Counted from the stretch's first letter, positions 1-7,021 are shown. The stretch is DNA of 16,519 nucleotides from an uncultured Verrucomicrobiota bacterium (GCA_903863315.1 CAIPBN010000642.1:1-16519), one strand, 5' to 3'. The notes: generated from the sequence alone by a model not told the origin. Numbers and translations are program-made.

Positions 1-83
1 CCCAGATGCAGCAGATGATGAAGAAGATGTCCAAGTTCCAGAAGATGATGGGGAAGATGGGCGGGATGCCCGGCATGCGGTGA
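1..83 (+). CDS. ffh: Signal recognition particle protein Ffh, C-terminal end only (partial)
   Basis: Only the last 26 codons are inside the window, read from base 3 to the TGA at 81-83. The peptide is extremely rich in methionine and lysine (QMQQMMKKMSKFQKMMGKMG, then GMPGMR). This is the typical end of the Ffh M domain, whose methionine-lined groove binds signal peptides and which also binds SRP RNA. Ffh is the cytoplasmic GTPase that delivers nascent membrane proteins to FtsY. The GTPase (NG) domain lies upstream of the window, so the call rests on this tail alone. A Met-rich tail of this composition is rare outside Ffh, but another Met-rich protein cannot be excluded. Confidence 0.8.
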   Translation, partial: QMQQMMKKMSKFQKMMGKMGGMPGMR

Positions 84-115
84 GCGGCAGGAAAGTATTC
101 AGTGCCCCATCAGCG

Positions 116-186
116 ACGCACTCGCAACGCTGCCATCACAACCGGCTGAACGCTGGTCACTCCCCCTTCCGATAATACGAGTGCGT
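116..186. repeat. 9-bp inverted repeat flanking a possible -10 box upstream of the MFS gene
   Basis: ACGCACTCG at 116-124 and its exact reverse complement CGAGTGCGT at 178-186 are separated by 53 bases. The right arm directly follows GATAAT (171-176), a 5/6 match to a sigma-70 -10 box. No convincing -35 box was found at 16-18 bases upstream. The 150-bp gap between ffh and the MFS gene (84-233) contains nothing else recognisable. The repeat could be an operator for the MFS/aldolase unit or simply chance. Confidence 0.25.
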
Positions 187-233
187 AACAAAACCCTTGT
201 CCGGCCTTCCCGCCTCGTGTCCAATCTCGCATC

Positions 234-1733
234 ATGAGTTCTCCGCAGACGCCCGCTCCCAAACTCGGCGTGACCGAGTGGCTGATCATCACCATCGCCA
301 GCATCGGCTTCCTCTTCGACACCTACGAACTGCTGATGACCCCGCTGGTCGCCGCACCCGCCATCGCAGAACTACTCGGGGTGCCGCAGAACAACCCGCT
401 GGTGACGGACTGGGTGGGCCGGCTGCTGTGGATCGCCGCGCTGTGCGGCGGCGTGTTCGGCCTGCTCGGCGGCTGGCTGGTGGACAAGTTCGGCCGCAAG
501 ACGATCATGGCCGCGAGCATCTTCCTCTACTCGGCGGCCCCGTTTTGCGCGGCTTACTCGACCACGCTGCCCATGTTCGTGACCTTCCGCAGCCTGACCT
601 TCATCGGTGTGTGCGTGGAGTTCGTGGCGGCCATCACGTGGCTGGCGGAGGTCTTCGAGGACAAGAAGCAGCGCGAAAAATGGCTGGGCATCACGCAGGC
701 CTTTGCGTCGCTCGGCGGCGTGTTCGTCACCATGGTCAGCATTTGGATCAGCCAGCACATGGCGGACCTGCCGCACGTGGGCCTGCCACAGGGCCTCGGC
801 GCGAACGCCCCCAGTTCCTGGCGCTACCTGCTGATGACCGGCCTGCTGCCCGCCATCCCCATCGCGCTGCTGCTGCCCTTCGTGCCGGAGTCGAAGGTGT
901 GGCGCGAGCGCCGCGCGGCAGGCACGCTGAAGCGCCCCAGCTTCGCCGCCTTGTTTGCGCCCGAACTCCGCCGGGTCACGCTGGTCACGGCGGCGTTGTC
1001 CGCCTGCGCTTACGGCATCGCGTTTGGCGCGTTGCAGGTGACCGTTGCCCGCGTCACGCCCGGCATGCCGGAGTTGAAGGACCAGGCCAAGGCGCTCGCC
1101 CCGCTGCGCAAGGAGGCCGAGGAGTTGAACAAGCAGTTCAACGCGCTCCCCGTCGAGGACCCGGCCCGGAAGGAAGTGCTGGGCAAAATCAAAGAGAACT
1201 TCGGCAAGCAGAAGCCCATCAATGACGAGGTGAAGAAGATGGCGGACAAGGTCCAGTTCCGGCAGGAGATGGGCGGGCTGGCCGGCCGGATTCTGCTGGC
1301 CGTGCTGCTGATCGCCGGCCTGAGCCGCGTGGCGCTGCTGAAGGTCTTCCAAATCCCCGCACTCATCATCCTGCCGCTGACTTATTTCAGCCTGTTCGCG
1401 CAGGGGGGCGAAACCTTCCTCTTGGCCTACGCGGTTTGCGGCCTGCTAACAGTGGCGCAGTTCAGCTACTTCGGCGAATACCTGCCCAAGGTCTTCCCGC
1501 TGCACCTGCGCGGCACCGGCGGCAGCTTCGCCACGAATGTCGGCGGGCGCATGATCGGCACCAGCATGGCGTTCGTCACAACCAGCCTTGTCGCTCCGTG
1601 GCTGGCTGGCACAGGTCCGCTGACCCCGATGCATGTGGCCAAGGCCGCCGGCATCGTGGCCACGACCATCGCGGTGGTGAGCTTCGCTATCGGCTTCCTG
1701 TTGCCCGAGCCGCCCGCCGAGGAGAAGCACTGA
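234..1733 (+). CDS. MFS transporter (metabolite/sugar:H+ symporter type) with a long central hydrophilic insert
   Basis: This 499-residue inner-membrane permease of the major facilitator superfamily has about 12 hydrophobic segments, the first at roughly residues 14-32. The loop 2-3 signature DKFGRKT is at 84-90. Loop 6-7 has PESKVWRERR (218-227), as in sugar-porter-like MFS proteins. A second-half signature runs from EYLPKVFP (415) through RGTGGSFATNVGGR (426-439). Residues ~276-345 form a charged Lys/Glu/Ala-rich, probably helical insert between TM7 and TM8, much longer than the usual loop. ATG 234 is chosen because the N-terminal helix follows directly; no strong Shine-Dalgarno is seen. 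It lies 35 bp upstream of an aldolase-family gene on the same strand, so the two are probably co-transcribed and the permease may import that enzyme's substrate. The substrate cannot be told from sequence; organic acids, sugar acids and sialic-acid-like compounds are all possible. Confidence 0.85.
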   Translation: MSSPQTPAPKLGVTEWLIITIASIGFLFDTYELLMTPLVAAPAIAELLGVPQNNPLVTDWVGRLLWIAALCGGVFGLLGGWLVDKFGRKTIMAASIFLYSAAPFCAAYSTTLPMFVTFRSLTFIGVCVEFVAAITWLAEVFEDKKQREKWLGITQAFASLGGVFVTMVSIWISQHMADLPHVGLPQGLGANAPSSWRYLLMTGLLPAIPIALLLPFVPESKVWRERRAAGTLKRPSFAALFAPELRRVTLVTAALSACAYGIAFGALQVTVARVTPGMPELKDQAKALAPLRKEAEELNKQFNALPVEDPARKEVLGKIKENFGKQKPINDEVKKMADKVQFRQEMGGLAGRILLAVLLIAGLSRVALLKVFQIPALIILPLTYFSLFAQGGETFLLAYAVCGLLTVAQFSYFGEYLPKVFPLHLRGTGGSFATNVGGRMIGTSMAFVTTSLVAPWLAGTGPLTPMHVAKAAGIVATTIAVVSFAIGFLLPEPPAEEKH

Positions 1734-1751
1734 TCTCGTGACCGCCGACGT

Positions 1752-1758
1752 GAGGAGG
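1752..1758 (+). promoter_or_regulatory. Shine-Dalgarno GAGGAGG for the aldolase gene
   Basis: GAGGAGG lies 10 bases before the ATG at 1769. It is one of the few strong ribosome-binding sites in the window and supports ATG 1769 as the start. A second in-frame ATG at 1775 is also within reach. Confidence 0.7.
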
Positions 1759-1768
1759 CGGACGCTGC

Positions 1769-2800
1769 ATGAGCATGCCCTCGCCTGACACCCGCGCTGA
1801 CTGGCATGCGCGCCTCTTTCCGCGCGGCATCCCGCCGCTCTGGTGCCCGCTGCTCACGCACTATAGCGACGACGGCTCGCTCGACCACGCGCGCATCACC
1901 GCCCACCTGCGCCACCTCGCACCGCACGTGAAGGGCTTTCTCATCCCCGGCTCGACCGGCGATGGCTGGGAAATGTCCGACGCGGAAATCCGCGAACTGC
2001 TCAGACTCGCAAGCGAACAGACGGCGAAGCTCGGACTCCACCTGCTCATCGGCGTGCTGAAGACGCAGGCACATGATGCGTGCGCCGTGATGCGTGAGTT
2101 TGGCCGAGAGCTTCCAACCGGAGTCACGGAACATGGAGCAAGCAGCCCGCCTTACTTCACCGTCTGTCCGCCGAAAGGACAAGACCTGTCCCAAGAAACC
2201 CTCCGCGACGCGCTTGCCGATATTCTTGCTCTCGGCTTCCCCACCGCGCTCTACCAGCTCCCGCAGGTCACGCAGAACGAGATGTCCCCGGAGACCGTGG
2301 CCGACCTCGCCGCGCGCTTTCCGAACTTCATCCTCTTCAAGGACACCAGCGGGGCGGACCGGGTGGCGAACTCGGGACAGAACTTCAGCGGCGTCTTCCT
2401 CGTGCGCGGTGCGGAGGGCGGCTATGCGAGCTGGCTCAAGTCCGGCGGCGGCCCTTACGACGGCTTCCTCCTCAGCACGGCGAACTGCTTCGGACGCGAG
2501 CTGCACCAGGTCATTGAGTTGCTCCGCGCCGGGCGACGCGAAGAAGCCCGACAGCTCTCCGACCGCCTTTCGGCCGTGGTGAAGGAAGTCTTCGCCCTCG
2601 TCACCGGCCTGCCCGATGGCAACGCCTTCGCCAACGCGAACAAGGCGATGGACCACTTCTTCGCGCACGGGCCGAAGGCAGCCAGTGTAACGCCACCGCG
2701 CCTGCATGCCGGCAGCCGGTTGCCGGTCGAGGTCATTCGCCAGGCGGGCGCGGCCTTGGAGCACCAGGGCTTCCTGCCGCTGCGTGGTTATTTGGAGTGA
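1769..2800 (+). CDS. Dihydrodipicolinate synthase / N-acetylneuraminate lyase family aldolase
   Basis: This 343-residue (beta/alpha)8 class I aldolase belongs to the DapA/NanA superfamily, which forms a Schiff base between a lysine and a 2-keto acid (pyruvate-type) substrate. Visible hallmarks are GSTGDG at 61-66 (family GTTGE/GSTGE loop), catalytic-type Tyr162 in LYQLPQ, the predicted Schiff-base Lys191 in LFKDTSG, and a glycine-rich RGAEGG at 213-218. It is about 45 residues longer than typical DapA, with extra length at both ends, and has Asp where the family usually has Glu in the loop. Together with the MFS partner just upstream, this suggests a catabolic or accessory aldolase rather than the housekeeping lysine-pathway DapA. 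Plausible activities are sugar-acid dehydratase/aldolase or a nonulosonate lyase; neither can be decided from sequence. The gene ends at TGA 2798-2800 and is followed by a 125-bp gap. Confidence 0.85.
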   Translation: MSMPSPDTRADWHARLFPRGIPPLWCPLLTHYSDDGSLDHARITAHLRHLAPHVKGFLIPGSTGDGWEMSDAEIRELLRLASEQTAKLGLHLLIGVLKTQAHDACAVMREFGRELPTGVTEHGASSPPYFTVCPPKGQDLSQETLRDALADILALGFPTALYQLPQVTQNEMSPETVADLAARFPNFILFKDTSGADRVANSGQNFSGVFLVRGAEGGYASWLKSGGGPYDGFLLSTANCFGRELHQVIELLRAGRREEARQLSDRLSAVVKEVFALVTGLPDGNAFANANKAMDHFFAHGPKAASVTPPRLHAGSRLPVEVIRQAGAALEHQGFLPLRGYLE

Positions 2801-2869
2801 CCCGGCCATCACCGGCGAGCGCACAAATCCGGGCCGGGGAGCCGGTCGGTGGACACCCCTAGCAGACCG

Positions 2870-2898
2870 TTGCCCTGCGTCGGGAGGTCGTGTAGTTT
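2870..2898 (+). promoter_or_regulatory. Possible sigma-70-type promoter for grpE-dnaJ
   Basis: TTGCCC (2870-2875) and TAGTTT (2893-2898) are spaced by 17 bases and end 27 bases before the grpE ATG. Both boxes are partial matches in GC-rich sequence. No CIRCE element (TTAGCACTC-N9-GAGTGCTAA) and no clear sigma-32 boxes were found in the 125-bp gap 2801-2925, so heat-shock control is not visible here. Confidence 0.3.
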
Positions 2899-2925
2899 CC
2901 GCGCCCTGAGTTTTGGTTTGCTAAC

Positions 2926-3483
2926 ATGAGTGAAGAACTGACACCGACTGATTCGCCCGCGCCGTCGCCGGGAACCACCGCCGCCACGCCCGCCGAACTG
3001 GACGAGTTGCGCGCCAAGGCCGCCAAGGCCGATGAGCACTGGGAGCGGTTGCTCCGCCAGGCCGCTGATTTCGAGAACTTCAAAAAGCGCGCCGCCCGCG
3101 ACCGGCAAGATGCCGTGCGGCTGGCCAACGAGGGGCTGCTCTCCAAGCTGATCCCCGTGCTCGACAACTTCGACATGGCGATGACCGCCGCGAACAACGC
3201 CCAGACGGGGACGGCGGACGCGTTGAAAGTGGGCGTGAACATGATCCACAGCCAGTTCAAGTCCGTGATGGGCGAGGCTGGGCTGGAGGAACTCGACGCC
3301 ACCGGCAAACCCTTCGATCCCAACTGGCAGGAGGCCGTGTCTCATCAGGAATCCACCGAGGTGCCCGAAGGCCAGGTGTTGCAGCAGCTTCGCAAGGGCT
3401 ACAAGTTCCGTGACCGCCTGCTGCGCGCCGCCACCGTCATCGTCGCCAAACAAGCTTCCGCCCCTGCGCCCGCCCAGTCATGA
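2926..3483 (+). CDS. grpE: Nucleotide exchange factor GrpE
   Basis: GrpE is the 185-residue cytoplasmic co-chaperone that releases ADP from DnaK and resets its substrate-binding cycle. The protein has the usual low-complexity acidic/Pro-Ala N-terminus (1-22), then the long coiled-coil helix with the recognisable ADFENFKKRAARDR block at about 47-60, the LIPVLDNFDMAM segment (75-86), and the C-terminal beta domain with GKPFDPNWQEAV (127-138) and GYKFRDRLLRAATVIV (158-173). Length is normal for the family. The ATG at 2926 has no clear Shine-Dalgarno, but the N-terminal low-complexity tail fits. The stop overlaps the next start in ATGA (3480-3483), so translation of dnaJ is probably coupled. dnaK is not in this window. 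Confidence 0.95.
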   Translation: MSEELTPTDSPAPSPGTTAATPAELDELRAKAAKADEHWERLLRQAADFENFKKRAARDRQDAVRLANEGLLSKLIPVLDNFDMAMTAANNAQTGTADALKVGVNMIHSQFKSVMGEAGLEELDATGKPFDPNWQEAVSHQESTEVPEGQVLQQLRKGYKFRDRLLRAATVIVAKQASAPAPAQS

Positions 3484-4652
3484 GCACGAAACGCGATTAT
3501 TACGAAGTGCTGGAGGTCGAACGCGGGGCCTCCGCCGAGGACATCAAAAAATCCTACCGCAAGCTGGCCATCAAGTATCACCCGGACAAAAACCCCGGGG
3601 ACAAGGCGGCGGAGGAGAAGTTCAAGGAACTGGGCGAGGCCTATGAGGCGCTCAGCGACCCGCAGAAACGCGGCGCCTACGACCAGTTTGGCCACGCGGC
3701 CTTCGATCCCCGCATGCGCGCGGGAGCCGGCGGCGGGGCCGGACGCGGCGGGGCCGGCGGCTTCCACGATCCCTTCGACATCTTCCGCGAGGTCTTTGCC
3801 GGCGGCGGTGGCGGCAGCATCTTCGAGGAGCTGTTCAACGAGGGCCAGCGCAACCCCACCGGTCCCCGGCGCGGTTCCGACCTGCGCTACGACCTCGAAC
3901 TCGACTTCGAGGAGGCCGTCCTTGGCTGTGAGAAGGAAATCAGTCTCACCAAGCTCGACCAGTGCGAAACCTGCCACGGTGCGGGCGGGGAAAAAGGTGC
4001 CGCCATCAAACCCTGCGGCACCTGCGGCGGTCGCGGACAGATCATCCGCTCCAAGGGCATCTTCAGCGTGGCGCAGACCTGTCCGGACTGCGATGGCGCG
4101 GGCCAGAAGATCGACAAGCCCTGCCGCTCCTGTCGCGGCAGCGGCCGGCGTGAGCGCTCCTCCAAGATCAAGCTCAAGATCCCCGCAGGCGTGGACAACG
4201 GCGCGCGCCTGCGCTCCGCCGGCAACGGCGAGAGCGGCACGCGCGGCGGTCCGTCCGGCGACCTCTACGTCGTTCTGCACGTCCGCGAGCACGGCCTCTT
4301 CAGCCGCGACGGCGACGACCTGATCTGCGAGGTGCCCATCAGCTTCACGCAGGCCGCGCTCGGCGCGGACGTCGAGGTCCCCACCATGGCGGGCCGCAGC
4401 ACCGTGCGGATGCCTTCCGGCACGCAGCACGGCACCGTCTTCCGCATCCGGGGCAAAGGCGTGCAAAACATCCAAGGCCACGGCGTGGGCGACCTCCTCG
4501 TGCGCGTGCAGATCGAAGTGCCGACCAAGCTCAATGCCGAGCAGCGCGCCAAGCTGGTCGAGTTCGCCGAGCTCTGCAAAGACGACAACGTCCACCCCGA
4601 GGGCACCGGCTTCTTCACCAAGGCCAAGGGCTTCTTCAAGAAGGGCGACTAG
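3480..4652 (+). CDS. dnaJ: Chaperone protein DnaJ (Hsp40, type I)
   Basis: This 390-residue type I J-protein stimulates DnaK ATPase and delivers unfolded clients. Domain order is complete: a J domain at 5-70 with the essential HPD at 34-36; a Gly/Phe-rich linker at ~80-120; a zinc-binding domain with four CxxCxGxG repeats starting at Cys162, Cys179, Cys201 and Cys215; then the client-binding C-terminal domains from ~230 (KIKLKIPAGVDNGARLR) and the dimerisation tail to 390. All eight zinc cysteines are present. It starts within the grpE stop (ATGA) and ends at TAG 4650-4652. No good stem-loop plus U-run was seen after it; the next 25 bases lead directly into the pseudogene remnant on the opposite strand. 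Confidence 0.96.
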   Translation: MSTKRDYYEVLEVERGASAEDIKKSYRKLAIKYHPDKNPGDKAAEEKFKELGEAYEALSDPQKRGAYDQFGHAAFDPRMRAGAGGGAGRGGAGGFHDPFDIFREVFAGGGGGSIFEELFNEGQRNPTGPRRGSDLRYDLELDFEEAVLGCEKEISLTKLDQCETCHGAGGEKGAAIKPCGTCGGRGQIIRSKGIFSVAQTCPDCDGAGQKIDKPCRSCRGSGRRERSSKIKLKIPAGVDNGARLRSAGNGESGTRGGPSGDLYVVLHVREHGLFSRDGDDLICEVPISFTQAALGADVEVPTMAGRSTVRMPSGTQHGTVFRIRGKGVQNIQGHGVGDLLVRVQIEVPTKLNAEQRAKLVEFAELCKDDNVHPEGTGFFTKAKGFFKKGD

Positions 4653-4677
4653 CAGTTCGGGCGCACGAAAAGAACCG

Positions 4678-4873
4678 CTACGGCCGCGTGAATTTCGCTA
4701 CCGCGTCCTCGGCGGTGATGCCGTCAAGGCGCAAAATCTTTGCCGTGACGTAAGTAGTCCACATCCGCAATGGCGGCAGGCCAGCGGGAAAACTTGGCCC
4801 AATTGTCGTTCTGTTCCAGCTCCACCATCGACCTGACCAACAGGTGCAGGTTGTGCTCGAACATGCGGACGCG
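4678..4873 (-). pseudogene. C-terminal remnant of a capsule-type glycosyltransferase gene, homologous to the gene at 12035-13726
   Basis: Reading the minus strand from 4873 to the TGA at 4724-4726 gives RVRMFEHNLHLLVRSMVELE, then QNDNWAKFSRW...ADVDYLRH. From the Met at 4864 this aligns without gaps to residues 524-563, the last 40 residues, of the intact protein encoded at 12035-13726 (MLEQNLHLAVSS...VDYLDH). By eye 22 of 40 residues are identical. Nothing of the upstream ~520 residues is present, because the in-frame TAG of the adjoining methyltransferase gene (4874-4876) sits immediately before it. A protein-like continuation (VTAKILRLDGITAEDAVAKF) is open in another minus frame down to a TAG at 4678-4680, suggesting a frameshift near 4750. 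A short real 46-codon ORF from ATG 4864 is possible but less likely than a relic. Confidence 0.75.
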
Positions 4874-5731
4874 CTAAGGCTGGACTTCAGGCCGTGTGCC
4901 CTCCACGTAGAGCGAATCTGGCTTGCGCGGACGCTGTCCGTATTTGGAAACGTCCAAATTGTATTTATCCCAATGGGGAATGTCCGATTCGTCGAAGGAT
5001 TTCACGGAACACCTCGCGAAGCCCGCCTTGGCCATCACCCTCGTCAAAGACAACCGATCATACATCCAGCGATGCGTCTCACCGGTGCTGCGCGGGTCAT
5101 TCGAACGGGAGGTGAACCAGAGGCGCAGCCGGGCCCACCTGCGACGCAATCGGTTGCCCACCCCCTCGTCCAGCCGGTCGGCTCCGCCCGGGATGTCCGA
5201 TCGATTTGATTTCAACCGGATCGGCTCAGAACCTGGCCGTATCTTGTCAAAGTGGTCTCCCACACGATTACGAGCGAGCGCCTCGTCGAACTCTCCCCGG
5301 TCCAGCGCCTGGCGCATAAGCCCCCCTCGGGTTTCGCGGACCATCTGGTCGAGAAGCTCCAACACCATCCAGTCGTAACGGCGGATTTTTTCCGGAGCTG
5401 AATCTCGTGCGGCCTCGTCGAGGTATTGCAGATAGAGACGGCAAATGGCTTCCAAGTCCGGCACAACTAGGCGGCACACGCCACCGGGTTTGAGCACGCG
5501 GAACATTTCCCGCAACAGTGCCGCGCCGTCTCCGGGGTTCAGATGCTCCAGCACATGGGAACAATAGACCGCATCAAAGACGCCGGCGGCATAGGGCAGC
5601 GGGCGGCGCAAATCATGGGGGACGACATCGCGCCCCGGCAGCAGATCGCAGTTGTTCCACTCCTGAAAGTAGGTGTCGCCGCAGCCCACGTTGAGGAATG
5701 CCCGACCCTCGGGAGCGATTCTGACGGTCAT
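4874..5731 (-). CDS. Class I SAM-dependent methyltransferase (Methyltransf_11-like)
   Basis: This 285-residue cytoplasmic Rossmann-fold methyltransferase has AdoMet motif I AFLNVGCGDTYF at 11-22, the acidic residue of strand 2 in NNCDLLPG (26-33), the post-motif SHVLEHL at 58-64, and VLKPGGVCRLVVPDLE at 79-94. The C-terminal half (100-285) is a substrate-specific region containing RWMYDRLSLTRVMAKAGF (221-238) and ends in DSLYVEG (272-278), as in methyltransferases of sugar and glycan loci. The acceptor is probably a sugar, but this is inferred from neighbours only. ATG 5731 is the first plausible start; an in-frame stop (TAA) lies at 5759-5761. It is transcribed divergently from the glycosyltransferase at 5789 across an inverted repeat, and its stop codon abuts the pseudogene remnant. 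By eye the gene looks slightly richer in A/T than its neighbours, which may hint at separate acquisition. Confidence 0.85.
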   Translation of the reverse strand: MTVRIAPEGRAFLNVGCGDTYFQEWNNCDLLPGRDVVPHDLRRPLPYAAGVFDAVYCSHVLEHLNPGDGAALLREMFRVLKPGGVCRLVVPDLEAICRLYLQYLDEAARDSAPEKIRRYDWMVLELLDQMVRETRGGLMRQALDRGEFDEALARNRVGDHFDKIRPGSEPIRLKSNRSDIPGGADRLDEGVGNRLRRRWARLRLWFTSRSNDPRSTGETHRWMYDRLSLTRVMAKAGFARCSVKSFDESDIPHWDKYNLDVSKYGQRPRKPDSLYVEGTRPEVQP

Positions 5732-5739
5732 CGGCGCGG

Positions 5740-5790
5740 ACGATAGGCGGGGGGGATTTTACTCGCAAATTAAAACTCCCCTCCTATCGT
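5740..5790. repeat. Long imperfect inverted repeat filling the divergent intergenic region
   Basis: The left arm ACGATAGG (5740-5747) pairs exactly with CCTATCGT (5783-5790). After one mismatch, GGGGGG (5749-5754) pairs with CTCCCC (5776-5781) with one G-T. After a two-base bulge, TTTTA (5757-5761) pairs with TAAAA (5771-5775), leaving a 9-base loop. The result is a 19-pair stem covering almost all of the 57 bp between the methyltransferase start (5731) and the glycosyltransferase start (5789), and including that GTG. Possible roles are a shared operator, a start-masking RNA hairpin or a small mobile-element trace. Confidence 0.65.
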
Positions 5791-7021
5791 GCGGCCCACA
5801 CAAATAGTGCACCCGCTGATAGTCATTCTCGGGGACGTGGTGGAAGGCGGGGCGGCCACTTCCACCGGCCGATTAATTGATGCGTTGACCGCCAATGGCC
5901 TGCGCGTGGAGCGCTGGCACTTCTCCCGCCAGCCCCGCTCCGCCCCGGCCCACTACGTGAGCCTGGATGATCGCCGCAAACGCCCGCCCGTCGAGCGGGT
6001 GGCAAAGAATCTTTCGCGTCCCATCGCCGACGCGATGCGCCGGGCGCGGCACGAGGCCGCCTTCTTCGCCGCCGTCCAGCAGCGTCGGCCGGCGCTCATC
6101 AACGTCCGCAACATCCATGACTGCGGATTAAACCACGACAGCCTCCTGCGCCTGCCGAAGGATTTGCCCTTGGTGTGGACCATGCACGATGCCTGGCCGT
6201 TCCATGTCCACGCCTTCGAGTGGTGGAACTCCGCCGTGGGACGGACGGAGACCACGGCATCGGACGGTCCCACGCTGACCAGTGCCGCCGCGCGCCGCCA
6301 GCGGTTTTTTAAGATGCGGCCTGATGTCGTCCTGGCCAGCCCCTCACGGTGGCTGGCGGACGAAGCACGCCGGGCAGTGCCGACGAGCGTGCGCGTGGAA
6401 GTGCTGCCCAACGGACTGCCCACGGAAGTTTTTCACCCGCAGGACAAGGCGGCTGCAAAGGCTACGCTCGGATTGGACCCTCGACGCGCCTGGCTGGGCT
6501 TCGCCTCCACCTGGGCCAATTCCCGCAAGGGCACAGACGTCTTCGTGCGGGCGCTGCACCAGTTGCCCGTGGCGGGGTTGGGGCTTGTCTCGTGGGGCGG
6601 GGAGCTAGGCGGACAATTTCCGGAGGGGCTGCCCGTCCAGCACTTCGGCAACATCGCGCACGAGCGGCTCTCGGCCCTGCTCTATCGCGCGGCGGATTTG
6701 TTCGTATGCCCGAGCCGCGCGGACAACCTGCCCAACACGGTGCTCGAAAGCCTGGCCTGCGGCACGCCGGTGGTAGGCAGCCGCATCGGCGGCATCCCGG
6801 ACATGGTGCAGCCAGGCCGGACGGGGTGGCTCTACGAGCAGGACGTGCCGGAGGAATGCGCGGCGGCATTGGCCACCGCGCTGCGGGCGCGGGCAGACTG
6901 GCCACAGTTGCAAGCGGGCGCACGGGCGCTGGTGGAAGCCGAGTTCAGCGTCACCCGCGCGGCGGAGCGTTACACCGCCCTCTACCGGGACCTGCTGGCC
7001 GGCAGGCCCGCTGCGCGCTGA
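5789..7021 (+). CDS. Glycosyltransferase family 4 (GT-B fold)
   Basis: This cytoplasmic or peripheral-membrane GT4-type enzyme has 410 residues and transfers a sugar from a nucleotide donor to a growing glycan. The N-terminal acceptor domain has the glycine-rich GDVVEGGAATSTGRL (15-29) and VWTMHDAWPF (129-138). The linker motif PNGLPTEVFHP (208-218) precedes the donor domain with RKGTDVFVRAL (246-256), and DNLPNTVLESLACGTPVVGS (312-331) carries the conserved Glu320 and the nucleotide-sugar-binding loop. The first acidic residue of the usual EX7E motif is replaced by the DNLPN variant common in surface-polysaccharide GT4 enzymes. The start is GTG 5789, inside the inverted repeat and without a Shine-Dalgarno; a GTG at 5807 is an alternative, since the conserved part begins just after it. 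The next glycosyltransferase follows after 4 bases, so the two form one transcription unit. Donor and acceptor are not predictable. Confidence 0.9.
   Translation: MRPTQIVHPLIVILGDVVEGGAATSTGRLIDALTANGLRVERWHFSRQPRSAPAHYVSLDDRRKRPPVERVAKNLSRPIADAMRRARHEAAFFAAVQQRRPALINVRNIHDCGLNHDSLLRLPKDLPLVWTMHDAWPFHVHAFEWWNSAVGRTETTASDGPTLTSAAARRQRFFKMRPDVVLASPSRWLADEARRAVPTSVRVEVLPNGLPTEVFHPQDKAAAKATLGLDPRRAWLGFASTWANSRKGTDVFVRALHQLPVAGLGLVSWGGELGGQFPEGLPVQHFGNIAHERLSALLYRAADLFVCPSRADNLPNTVLESLACGTPVVGSRIGGIPDMVQPGRTGWLYEQDVPEECAAALATALRARADWPQLQAGARALVEAEFSVTRAAERYTALYRDLLAGRPAAR

Noticed and set aside
118..185. GCACTC and GAGTGC half-sites resembling a CIRCE heat-shock operator
   Set aside because: The spacing is far longer than the 9 bases of CIRCE, the outer TTA/TAA bases are missing, and the pair lies upstream of the MFS gene rather than grpE-dnaJ.
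372..1352. Long antisense open frame opposite the MFS gene
   Set aside because: His/Gln/Arg/Leu-rich composition without motifs is the usual shadow of a high-GC gene; similar frames lie opposite the aldolase, dnaJ, asnB and neuC.
1769..2800. Annotating the aldolase as housekeeping dapA
   Set aside because: It is longer than DapA, has an altered GSTGDG loop, and is paired with a permease rather than lysine-pathway genes.
4653..4677. Terminator after dnaJ
   Set aside because: No stem-loop followed by a T-run could be found in this short stretch.
5740..5790. Reading the inverted repeat as a Rho-independent terminator
   Set aside because: It lies between two divergent gene starts, so nothing needs terminating there, and neither arm is followed by a T-run.
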